A stretch of DNA of 11,770 nucleotides from JAFMIT01 sp044341215 (lineage in GTDB: Bacteria > Actinomycetota > Actinomycetes > S36-B12 > UBA5976), in the NCBI GenBank assembly GCA_044341215.1, contig JBIISC010000028.1, positions 1 to 11,770 of the forward strand. The letters run 5' to 3'. The notes under the pieces are model-generated. The model was not told the origin of the DNA, did no database searches, and was given only the letters and a program-made list of their open reading frames with translations. Shown here piece by piece: positions 6,954 through 11,770 of the stretch. Made by a program: the position numbers and the translations under genes. Numbering within the stretch: position 1 is the first letter of the stretch; each line of letters starts with the position of its first letter.

Positions 6954-7679
6954 GTGAGCCGTTCAGATGGTCGTAATGCAGATCAATTAAGAGAAGTAAG
7001 TTTCGAACGAAATTGGTCTGACCATGCAGAAGGTTCATGCCTTGTGACTTTTGGTCGGACCAAGGTTTTGTGTACTGCATCTTTCTCACCTAGTGTCCCA
7101 AGATGGCGTAAAGACTCAGGCCTTGGCTGGATCACTGCTGAATACAGCATGTTGCCACGCGCAACAAATACTCGCAATGATCGCGAATCTGTTCGAGGAA
7201 AGATTGGTGGCCGCACCCATGAGATTTCTCGACTAATTGGTCGTTCACTTCGTGCAGGTGTTGATTACAAAGCCATGGGCGAGAACTCCATCATGATTGA
7301 CTGCGATGTATTGCAAGCTGATGGTGGCACTCGCACAGCTGCAATCACTGGTGCTTGGGTTGCACTTTCGGATGCAATTACATGGGCTGCAAAGGAAGGA
7401 CACATCAAGAATCCTGAGGCCACCCTTTTCGACACAGTTTCAGCCGTGAGTGTTGGCATTATTGATGGTGAACCCCGACTAGACCTTCACTACGAAGAAG
7501 ATGTCCGCGCAGAAACAGATATGAACGTAGTGATGATGGGCAGTGGTGGATTCGTTGAGATTCAAGGCACTGCTGAAGGAAAACCCTTTGATAGAAAACT
7601 ACTTGAAGAGCTACTAGATCTTGCAGGCAAAGGCTGTGTTGACCTTTCAAACCTTCAACGTCAAGCAGTTGGCAAATGA
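6954..7679 (+). CDS. rph: Ribonuclease PH (phosphate-dependent 3' exoribonuclease)
   Basis: Trims the 3' ends of tRNA precursors and other RNAs with phosphate, releasing nucleoside diphosphates. The signatures are MSRSDGR at the start, GRTHEISRLIGRSLR with the conserved R87, the phosphate-binding GTR (125-127) in ADGGTRTAAITGA, and acidic residues D183 and D189 in YEEDVRAETDMNVVM. The 241-residue length is standard. The GTG start at 6954 has AAGGAA at 6944-6949 as a Shine-Dalgarno partly inside the murI stop. An overlapping ATG at 6952 runs straight into a stop and is not used. The stop overlaps the rdgB ATG (ATGA). Pairing with rdgB is common in actinobacteria and other bacteria. Confidence 0.96.
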   Translation: MSRSDGRNADQLREVSFERNWSDHAEGSCLVTFGRTKVLCTASFSPSVPRWRKDSGLGWITAEYSMLPRATNTRNDRESVRGKIGGRTHEISRLIGRSLRAGVDYKAMGENSIMIDCDVLQADGGTRTAAITGAWVALSDAITWAAKEGHIKNPEATLFDTVSAVSVGIIDGEPRLDLHYEEDVRAETDMNVVMMGSGGFVEIQGTAEGKPFDRKLLEELLDLAGKGCVDLSNLQRQAVGK

Positions 7680-8320
7680 TTGAAGTAGTACTTGCTACTC
7701 GCAATGCCCACAAGGTCAAAGAAGTCCAACGAATCTTCGATGCAACATGTAAAGACATCACAATTATTGATTTAAGTAATTGGAAAGATGCACCTGAAGT
7801 TGTTGAAGATGGCACAACTTTTGCAGCAAATGCACTTCTAAAAGCCCGCACACTTGCTGCACACACTGGCCAAACTGTTATTGCGGATGATTCAGGCATT
7901 TGTGTTGATGCATTAAACGGAATGCCTGGAATCTTCTCAGCTCGATGGGCTGGAAACCACGGAGACGATAAGAAGAACTTGCAGTTAGTACTTGATCAAA
8001 CAACAGATGTTCCAGACACTAGACGTGGCGCACAATTTGTTTGCGCTTTTGCAGTCGTGACTCCTGAGGGAGTGGAACGTGTAGTTGAAGGTGTGGTTGA
8101 TGGAGAAATCACTCGACAACCTCAAGGCGATGACGGATTTGGATACGATCCAATCTTTCAGCCATACGGGTTTGATTTAACAACTGCGCAAATGTCACCT
8201 GAACAAAAAGATGAGATTTCGCATCGAGGTCAAGCGGTTAGAAACCTAATTCCAGTTCTTAAAGAACTATTTGGATTGAATCAAGGTTGTGGCGGCAATT
8301 GTGCCTGCCAAGCAAATTAA
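7676..8320 (+). CDS. rdgB: XTP/dITP diphosphatase (non-canonical purine NTP pyrophosphatase)
   Basis: Hydrolyses ITP, dITP and XTP to monophosphates, keeping deaminated purines out of DNA and RNA. The conserved blocks are ATRNAHKVKEV (7-17, nucleotide binding), EDGTTFAANALLKA (44-57), ADDSG with acidic D71/D72, GMPGIFSARWAG, GDDGFGYDPIF and DEISHRGQA. It is a cytoplasmic homodimer in known members. The start overlaps the rph stop by 4 bases. One oddity: the family normally ends soon after the helix containing VRNLIPVLKELF, but here about 13 residues follow, NQGCGGNCACQAN. These hold three cysteines in a CxxxCxC pattern. The tail may bind metal or be a neutral extension; its role is unknown. 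Confidence 0.95.
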   Translation: MIEVVLATRNAHKVKEVQRIFDATCKDITIIDLSNWKDAPEVVEDGTTFAANALLKARTLAAHTGQTVIADDSGICVDALNGMPGIFSARWAGNHGDDKKNLQLVLDQTTDVPDTRRGAQFVCAFAVVTPEGVERVVEGVVDGEITRQPQGDDGFGYDPIFQPYGFDLTTAQMSPEQKDEISHRGQAVRNLIPVLKELFGLNQGCGGNCACQAN

Positions 8321-8331
8321 TTTGTATCCGC

Positions 8332-8384
8332 AAATAGTTTTGTAGTCTCAAATTAGGTTTGAAGCCTAAGAAAATAGTTTTGTA
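8332..8384. repeat. 13-bp direct repeat pair downstream of rdgB
   Basis: AAATAGTTTTGTA occurs at 8332-8344 and again at 8372-8384, exactly 40 bases apart, flanking a small hairpin in the 72-base gap between rdgB and the convergent tRNA. It may be a remnant duplication or paired transcription-end signals. Confidence 0.5.
8353..8381 (+). terminator. Possible weak terminator after rdgB
   Basis: TTAGGTT at 8353-8359 pairs with AGCCTAA at 8363-8369 (one G-U pair, 3-base loop). It is followed at a distance by a T4 run at 8378-8381. This is weak compared with the terminator at 10726-10763. A smaller hairpin (ATTTG / CAAAT, 8320-8335) lies just before it, also followed by T4. Confidence 0.3.
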
Positions 8385-8392
8385 ATGTCGAG

Positions 8393-8473
8393 TGCGGGTG
8401 GCGGGACTCGAACCCGCACGTCTTTCGACCGAGGCTTTTAAGGCCTCTGCGTCTGCCATTCCGCCACACCCGC
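8393..8473 (-). tRNA. tRNA-Leu (anticodon UAA)
   Basis: Minus strand. A 7-bp acceptor stem GCGGGTG / CACCCGC (5' end at 8473) with discriminator A at 8393. The anticodon stem GAGGC / GCCTC encloses the loop CTTAAAA, so the anticodon is TAA. A long variable arm of the class II type follows, then a T arm GCGGG-TTCGAGT-CCCGC. It is 81 nt long without CCA. The next genomic bases are not CCA, so the tail must be added enzymatically. It lies 22 bases downstream of the other tRNA-Leu and is probably on the same transcript. Confidence 0.95.
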
Positions 8474-8495
8474 TGGTGCATATATGAGATTTTGA

Positions 8496-8580
8496 TGGTG
8501 CGGGCGGAGAGACTTGAACTCTCACACCTTTCGGTACTGGAACCTAAATCCAGCGCGTCTGCCAATTCCACCACGCCCGC
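8496..8580 (-). tRNA. tRNA-Leu (anticodon UAG), with encoded CCA
   Basis: Minus strand. Acceptor stem GCGGGCG / CGCCCGC with the 5' end at 8580. The anticodon stem CTGGA / TCCAG encloses the loop TTTAGGT, giving anticodon TAG. The class II variable arm and the T arm GAGAG-TTCAAGT-CTCTC are present. The discriminator A at 8499 is followed by CCA at 8498-8496, so the tail is encoded, unlike in the neighbouring tRNA-Leu. It is the promoter-proximal member of the pair. Confidence 0.95.
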
Positions 8581-8590
8581 GTAATGGGGA

Positions 8591-8596
8591 ATTGTA
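8591..8596 (-). promoter_or_regulatory. -10 box for the tRNA-Leu pair (TACAAT)
   Basis: On the minus strand TACAAT (8596-8591) lies 10 bases before the 5' end of the first tRNA, giving a leader of only about 4 bases. No good -35 is seen. The upstream region is shared with the divergent promoter of the DUF3618 gene. Confidence 0.5.
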
Positions 8597-8615
8597 GGGG
8601 CTGATTAATCCGACT

Positions 8616-8650
8616 TTGGGGGCAGTCCATTTCTGACCTATTCTTGGCGT
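8616..8650 (+). promoter_or_regulatory. Leaderless promoter of the DUF3618 gene
   Basis: TTGGGG (8616-8621), a 17-base spacer, TATTCT (8639-8644), then exactly 6 bases to the ATG at 8651. This is the best-formed of the leaderless promoters in the window, having both boxes at ideal spacing. Confidence 0.6.
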
Positions 8651-8890
8651 ATGAGCACCGATAAATCAGCCCAGGAAATCCTCAAGACCATCGAAACCAC
8701 TAGTGCACGCTTGGTTGAGAACTTGAATGAAATCGTGGACCGCTCTCAGCCTGAAAAAGTAGCTGCAAAGCAGGTTCAGAAAATTAAGAACTTTTACCTA
8801 GATGAGCATGGTGGAGTGCGGATGGATCGGGCCGGAAAAACTTTGGCCGCGGTGGTTGGATTCGCAATCGTTCGCAAATTGTTTAAGTAA
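8651..8890 (+). CDS. DUF3618-like small membrane-anchored protein
   Basis: A 79-residue protein. The first 35 residues are polar and likely helical (EILKTIETTSARLVENLNEI), followed by a PEKVAAKQVQKIKNF segment. A short hydrophobic stretch near the C-terminus (TLAAVVGFAIVRKLF) probably anchors it in the membrane with the bulk in the cytoplasm. The layout and wording fit DUF3618, an actinobacterial family of unknown function often found near rdgB. It has its own leaderless promoter and is followed after 5 bases by the TauE/SafE permease, so the two are likely co-transcribed. I cannot assign a role. Confidence 0.8.
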   Translation: MSTDKSAQEILKTIETTSARLVENLNEIVDRSQPEKVAAKQVQKIKNFYLDEHGGVRMDRAGKTLAAVVGFAIVRKLFK

Positions 8891-8895
8891 GAACT

Positions 8896-9636
8896 TTGTT
8901 CGATATAACCTTAAGTGAACTTGCACTGGTTGGTGTAGTTGGCATTGTTGCTGGCATCATCAATGGCACAGTTGGTGGCGGTTCACTTTTAACCTATCCA
9001 TTAATTGTTTCAATTGGAATTTCTCCCGTTTGGGCAGCAGCCACAAATAGCACTGGACTTGCCACTGGAAATATGGCCGCACTAATTGCGCATCGAGACC
9101 AAAAAACTGTTTCATTTACGAAATGGAAATGGCATGCAGTCGCAACCGCGAGTGGTTCAATCATCGGTGGTTTGCTGCTAATTCTTTTACCTGAAAAAAT
9201 CTTTGAATTCTTAGTGCCGATTCTCTTAATTGGCGCGTCATTAACAATGGTCATTCGGCCTAAGCAAAAAGTTGCGAAGCAAAGAAATCCAATTGAAACA
9301 AAAGGATTATTAGTACTTAGTGGTTTGTATAACGGCTACTTTGGCCCAGGTCAAGGCGTGCTTGCGATGTCAATCCTTTTGCGCGATGGCCGACTTAATG
9401 TTTCACAAACTGTGGTGATCAAGAATCTTGTTTTAGCTTTGAGCAACGTGGTGGTGGCAACTCTGTTTATTTTGACTGGGCATGTGGTTTGGCCAATCGC
9501 ACTGACATTGCTCCTTGCAGCAGCCCTCGGTGGATGGATAGGCGGGAGAATCTCAAGCTCGATAAACCCATCATTTACTAGGTGGTTTGTCGCTGCTACT
9601 GGTTTCACCTCGGCGGCTTGGTTTCTATTGCGTTAG
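8896..9636 (+). CDS. TauE/SafE family membrane permease
   Basis: A 246-residue integral membrane protein of the TauE/SafE (DUF81) family, whose members are proposed exporters of sulfite, sulfoacetate or related organosulfur anions. Roughly seven to eight hydrophobic segments are visible. The glycine-rich repeated half-motifs are typical: INGTVGGGSLLTYP near residues 22-35 and the matching YNGYFGPGQGVLAMS near 140-154, reflecting the inverted-duplicate fold. The TTG at 8896 is chosen because an in-frame stop lies at 8884-8886 and no ATG or GTG occurs before the first membrane segment. The Shine-Dalgarno is poor, so coupling to the preceding gene (5-base gap) is likely. The substrate cannot be read from sequence. 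A link to the cysteine genes nearby is tempting but unsupported. Confidence 0.88.
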   Translation: MFDITLSELALVGVVGIVAGIINGTVGGGSLLTYPLIVSIGISPVWAAATNSTGLATGNMAALIAHRDQKTVSFTKWKWHAVATASGSIIGGLLLILLPEKIFEFLVPILLIGASLTMVIRPKQKVAKQRNPIETKGLLVLSGLYNGYFGPGQGVLAMSILLRDGRLNVSQTVVIKNLVLALSNVVVATLFILTGHVVWPIALTLLLAAALGGWIGGRISSSINPSFTRWFVAATGFTSAAWFLLR

Positions 9637-9725
9637 CCAATAGTGAAGATTTGGCAAAATCACCCAATCTGGCATCACTTTGCAGCACACTACAGGTGCA
9701 CCTAGGGGAGGATTAGGCAGGGAAG

Positions 9726-9735
9726 AGGAGAGAAA
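9726..9735 (+). promoter_or_regulatory. Shine-Dalgarno deciding the GTG start at 9736
   Basis: AGGAG at 9726-9730 with a 5-base spacer to GTG at 9736, inside a purine-rich stretch. This marks 9736 as a genuine start even though its frame closes after 27 codons. The 99-base gap after the permease gene holds no convincing promoter or terminator. Confidence 0.7.
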
Positions 9736-9819
9736 GTGGCTAAGCGAGTAGCGGTCTTCGGGGCGTTCTTACTCCTGCTTGCAACAATCTCACCAGCCCA
9801 AGCGCTCCATCTGGATTGA
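9736..9819 (+). pseudogene. Signal-peptide start of the fn3 protein, separated by a frameshift
   Basis: From the GTG at 9736 the frame encodes MAKRVAVFGAFLLLLATI then SPAQA, a textbook signal peptide with a cleavage site after AQA. It then reads LHLD and stops at TGA 9817-9819. In the frame one base back, the sequence continues as APSGLIATGG, a typical first strand of a fibronectin type III domain. One extra base after 9804 (for example GCG-GCT instead of GCGCT) would join SPAQA directly to APSGL. So this is the true N-terminus of the gene that continues to 10598. The cause is either a sequence or assembly error, or a recent inactivating deletion. No slippery heptamer for programmed -1 frameshifting is visible. 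Confidence 0.75.
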
Positions 9820-10598
9820 TCGCAACAGGTGGACCGAATCGTGCGGTTTTGAACTGGAATGATGACACTTCTAGCAATTGGAAAGTTTTAGTTGATGGTG
9901 AAGTCGTGGATGAAGTTGATTCTTCAAGCGCCGTAGTTTCGCTCACTCCAGGAGATCACGAAGTTTCTGTATGCGCAATCAAAGTAAGCGGCGCAGATAC
10001 CTACACATCCATAAAGACCACAGCTAGCGTGACTGCGCTTCCAGGTCAATACCAAGAAATTCAAGATGTAGTTGCACCTGCACTAAATGTTGGCGGCAAG
10101 AGCAAGCTGATTGTTGGGAATGCAACTTCAGGGTTGAATCTAGTTTTCACTTCTCAAACATTGAATATCTGCCAAGTTAATTCTCTAACAGGTACAGTCA
10201 CACCAATTGCTACCGGGAATTGTTTAATCCAAATTAGCCAATTAGGTAATGGGACTTACGCAGCCGCTGAAGTGATAGAACTTAATTTCTACATTGGTGG
10301 ACAGCTTCCAGGCAAAGTCCGAAACTTAAAAGCAACTTTGTCGCTTGGGAAAGTTAAAGTATCTTGGAAGGCTCCAAAAAATGCTGGGGCAAGTGAAGTC
10401 ACAGGCTACAAGGTCAAATGGCGTGTAAAGCTACCGAGCAAAAAGTTCACTTCCTGGAAAACAGTTGATCTTTCTATAAGCAAGAAGACTTTCACCACAA
10501 AGAAATTTGCTATTGGAGCCAAAGTCGAAATTAGTCTTTATGCAAAATCTGCAGGTGGACTTGGACTAATTTCGAAAACTTCAAAAACAGTCCAATAA
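9816..10598 (+). CDS. Secreted fibronectin type III / Ig-like domain protein (body, frameshifted from its signal peptide)
   Basis: The open frame of 260 residues from a TTG at 9816 is really the body of a protein that should begin at 9736. Three beta domains follow: an fn3-like domain (about 1-75, with AVLNWN and LTPGDHEVSVCAI); a bacterial Ig-like repeat (about 78-162) with the common pattern TSQTLNICQVN, ATGNCLIQISQLGNGTYAAA, where C119 and C136 may form a disulfide; and a lysine-rich C-terminal fn3 domain (about 165-260, with KVKVSWKAPKNAGASEVTGYKVKW). Such proteins are exported and often act at the cell surface or in adhesion. There is no sortase motif, membrane anchor or catalytic domain. 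The TTG has no Shine-Dalgarno, so without the signal peptide frame it is doubtful that it is translated on its own. Confidence 0.75.
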   Translation: MIATGGPNRAVLNWNDDTSSNWKVLVDGEVVDEVDSSSAVVSLTPGDHEVSVCAIKVSGADTYTSIKTTASVTALPGQYQEIQDVVAPALNVGGKSKLIVGNATSGLNLVFTSQTLNICQVNSLTGTVTPIATGNCLIQISQLGNGTYAAAEVIELNFYIGGQLPGKVRNLKATLSLGKVKVSWKAPKNAGASEVTGYKVKWRVKLPSKKFTSWKTVDLSISKKTFTTKKFAIGAKVEISLYAKSAGGLGLISKTSKTVQ

Positions 10599-10682
10599 AG
10601 TTATTCGACCCCGGCTGGTATATTTTGCAAAGTCAACTTGAACCTTGAATCGAGCAAAGTTAGAAATGTTTTTACTGCCAGA

Positions 10683-10713
10683 TACCAGGCGTAGTGAACT
10701 TTGCGCACTGGTA
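10683..10713. other. Imperfect hairpin in the convergent gap
   Basis: TACCAGGCG (10683-10691) pairs with CGC and CTGGTA (10704-10713) with one bulged A. It lies about 85 bases after the fn3 stop. No T-run follows on either strand, so it is not a standard intrinsic terminator. Otherwise the 196-base gap 10599-10794 holds only the strong terminator for the opposite strand and no credible small gene. Confidence 0.3.
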
Positions 10714-10725
10714 GAGATAAGTGAT

Positions 10726-10763
10726 AAAAAGATTCTGGACCCCACTTTGTGAGGTCCAGAATC
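10726..10763 (-). terminator. Strong intrinsic terminator of the exported coiled-coil gene
   Basis: GATTCTGGACC at 10731-10741 is perfectly complementary to 10753-10763. The stem continues with CAC / GTG after one mismatch, closing on a TTT loop. On the minus strand the stem is followed by TTTTT (10730-10726). It begins about 30 bases past the TAA at 10795. On the plus strand no T-run follows, so it acts for the minus strand only. Confidence 0.9.
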
Positions 10764-10794
10764 TGCTATGGAGGAGAGTTTAGGTTTGAAACTC

Positions 10795-11280
10795 TTAGCG
10801 GTTTTTACCTTTTCCACTTGCTGGTTTCTCAGGCAAAATTGGCAGCGCACCAAGATCAGCGATAAGTGCTTCCCGATCTGCAGTGCTGGAAGCAAGAGCA
10901 ACTGCAAATGCTGCACGTGCGGCAGCTTTTTCAACCGAGTCAGAAGCCACATCAATAGCAGCTCGACGTGCCTGTTTTGCTACTTTGACACTGGCTTTGA
11001 AACTCTTGTCGATTGCCTTATTTGCCATGCGAAATGCTCTTTCGACTGGATTGAGAGATTTTCTTAACACTCTGAAATCTGCTCGGGTTTTAGAACTTGC
11101 TTCGTAGGTTGCCAATGCAGATTCGTAAGTTGCTAATGCTGCATCGTAGGAAGCCAAAGCATCCACTGGAGCTACAACAACTGATGTGACATCACTTGTC
11201 TCACTAGCTGTTGCTGCGGTCATGCCGATGCCGGCTATTGCTAGGACTGCGATCAGTACCTTTGCGATTAATGTTTTCAT
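10795..11280 (-). CDS. Small exported alanine-rich coiled-coil protein
   Basis: The ATG at 11280 gives 161 residues and is preferred over the longer frame from 11364 because AGGAG sits 5 bases upstream and the protein then begins with a clear signal peptide (MKTLIAKVLIAVLAIAGIG, likely cut after A25). Next come tyrosine-spaced heptads, LASYDAALATYESALATYE (Y45, Y52, Y59), then long basic and alanine-rich helix (KAIDKSFKASVKVAKQARR, then SVEKAAARAAFAVALAS). It ends in a proline and lysine/glycine-rich tail, PEKPASGKGKNR. There are no cysteines or tryptophans and no catalytic motif. I do not recognise a named family. Its strong ribosome site and strong terminator suggest substantial expression. 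It is divergent from a response regulator, which may control it. Confidence 0.85.
   Translation of the reverse strand: MKTLIAKVLIAVLAIAGIGMTAATASETSDVTSVVVAPVDALASYDAALATYESALATYEASSKTRADFRVLRKSLNPVERAFRMANKAIDKSFKASVKVAKQARRAAIDVASDSVEKAAARAAFAVALASSTADREALIADLGALPILPEKPASGKGKNR
11101..11163 (-). repeat. Three 21-base in-frame tandem repeats (heptad units)
   Basis: Three adjacent 21-base units, 11101-11121, 11122-11142 and 11143-11163, share TCGTA near their start followed by a GCxAATG-like stretch. Each encodes one heptad of the A-x-Y-(D/E)-x-x-(L/S) type in the coiled-coil protein, suggesting growth by tandem duplication. Confidence 0.65.
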
Positions 11281-11302
11281 TTTCACTCCTTGGGTTAGGG
11301 TA
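11281..11302 (-). promoter_or_regulatory. Promoter and ribosome site of the coiled-coil gene
   Basis: Minus strand: -10 TACCCT (11302-11297), predicted start near 11290, then AAGGAG and a 5-base spacer to the ATG at 11280. The leader is therefore about 10 bases, little more than the Shine-Dalgarno itself. No strong -35 is apparent. Confidence 0.55.
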
Positions 11303-11338
11303 TTGGTCTTAACAGGTGAAGTATCAGTCTTGGATTCT

Positions 11339-11360
11339 GGGAAAATTCTGTGAATTTCCC
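11339..11360. other. Dyad-symmetric element between the coiled-coil gene and the response regulator
   Basis: GGGAAAATTC (11339-11348) and GAATTTCCC (11352-11360) are complementary over 9 bp with one extra A and a TGT centre. It lies upstream of both divergent genes and has no T-run, so an operator is more likely than a terminator. The rest of the 155-base gap (11281-11435) shows only the two start regions. Confidence 0.45.
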
Positions 11361-11435
11361 GCATGAACCTTCCAGCCTGGTAAAGAATTGTCTTAGAAGG
11401 CTAATAAATCTCTCAATTACCGTAAGAATTGCACG

Positions 11436-11770
11436 GTGAATAACACCAAGATCCTTGTGGTCGAAGACGACGAGTCGCTGCGCAATCTTTTAATTGATGC
11501 CTTAGGCATTGCCGGGTTTGATGTAGTGGCGTACCCATCTGTCGAGTCTGTATCGAACAAAATCTCATCAATCAAGCCAGACCTAATTGTGAGCGACATA
11601 AATCTCCCAGGGCTCTCTGGTTTTGATTTCTTAAAGTCCCTGCGAAAGTCTGGAAATCAAACGCCTTTCATCGCGCTCACTGCCAGAAATGAGAAGTTGG
11701 ATGTAACGCAGGGTTTGCGAGATGGCGCGGATGACTACATCACAAAACCATTTGGTTTAGAAGAGCTAGT
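11436..11770 (+). CDS. Response regulator, receiver domain (partial, runs off the window)
   Basis: The first 111 residues of a two-component response regulator. The CheY-like receiver is nearly complete: acidic pocket E10, D11, D12 in VVEDDE, phospho-acceptor D54 in VSDINLPGLSG, T82 in ALTARN, and K104 in TKPFGLEEL. The output domain lies beyond the edge. The TKPFGLEELV wording is common in OmpR/PhoB-type winged-helix regulators, but this cannot be settled here. The GTG at 11436 is the only start available before in-frame sequence without start codons. A TACCGT box at 11418-11423 would give a 6-base leader without a Shine-Dalgarno. A 5-bp inverted repeat, ACCGT/ACGGT (11419-11437), runs into the start codon. 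The divergent neighbour is the exported coiled-coil protein. Confidence 0.92.
   Translation, partial: MNNTKILVVEDDESLRNLLIDALGIAGFDVVAYPSVESVSNKISSIKPDLIVSDINLPGLSGFDFLKSLRKSGNQTPFIALTARNEKLDVTQGLRDGADDYITKPFGLEEL

Noticed and set aside
8259..8574. Minus-strand open frames across the tRNA region
   Set aside because: They translate the two tRNA-Leu genes and the rdgB 3' end; no protein is supported.
9736..9819. Programmed -1 ribosomal frameshift joining signal peptide and fn3 body
   Set aside because: No X-XXY-YYZ slippery heptamer or obvious stimulatory structure at the junction; a missing base is simpler.
10768..11107. Plus-strand frames opposite the coiled-coil gene
   Set aside because: Shadows of an alanine-rich gene; no Shine-Dalgarno or promoter and no family resemblance.
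11281..11364. Longer start for the coiled-coil protein at 11364
   Set aside because: It would bury the signal peptide 28 residues inside and ignore the strong Shine-Dalgarno before 11280.
1..11770. CRISPR array, insertion sequence, prophage or rRNA
   Set aside because: No regularly spaced repeats, transposase or integrase motifs, or rRNA-like sequence seen on either strand.

Overview
The window looks like a chromosomal stretch of a streamlined, A+T-leaning actinobacterium. The evidence is the gene set and order: a DUF3039 protein with a paired SF2 helicase, then Mec-CysO-CysM, MurI, RNase PH and RdgB. This is the well-known mycobacterial block Rv1334-Rv1341 minus two genes. Intergenic gaps are short, GTG starts are common, and several promoters place the -10 box exactly 6 nt before the start codon (leaderless mRNAs). 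A freshwater acI / Nanopelagicales-type genome is my best inference. No phage, IS element, CRISPR array or rRNA is visible.

Layout. (1) 1-3101, plus strand: the tail of an unidentified upstream gene, ornithine carbamoyltransferase (argF), a DUF3039 zinc-ribbon-like protein and an SF2 helicase, nearly all overlapping or abutting. (2) 3119-4363, minus strand: a secreted PBP4-type D-Ala-D-Ala carboxypeptidase (dacB), convergent with the helicase and divergent from mec. (3) 4402-8320, plus strand: mec, cysO and cysM (cysteine synthesis on a sulfur-carrier protein), then murI, rph and rdgB. (4) 8393-8580, minus strand: two leucine tRNAs (anticodons UAG and UAA). (5) 8651-9636, plus strand: a DUF3618 membrane-anchored small protein and a TauE/SafE-type permease. 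(6) 9736-10598, plus strand: a secreted fibronectin-III/Ig-like protein whose signal peptide is out of frame with its body, apparently by one missing base. (7) 10795-11280, minus strand: a small exported alanine-rich coiled-coil protein with a strong Shine-Dalgarno and a textbook intrinsic terminator. (8) 11436 to the window end, plus strand: the receiver domain of a response regulator, cut by the window edge.

How the genes relate. CysM adds the sulfur held as thiocarboxylate on the CysO C-terminus to O-phosphoserine. Mec then clips cysteine from the CysO adduct. MurI (D-glutamate) and DacB (peptide trimming) both serve the cell wall. Rph and RdgB are RNA-maturation and nucleotide-sanitation housekeeping genes. 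The parts most worth a second look are the back-to-back leaderless dacB/mec promoters, the frameshifted fn3 gene, the cysteine-rich tail on RdgB, and the coiled-coil exported protein next to a response regulator. I did not find a convincing new multi-gene system.
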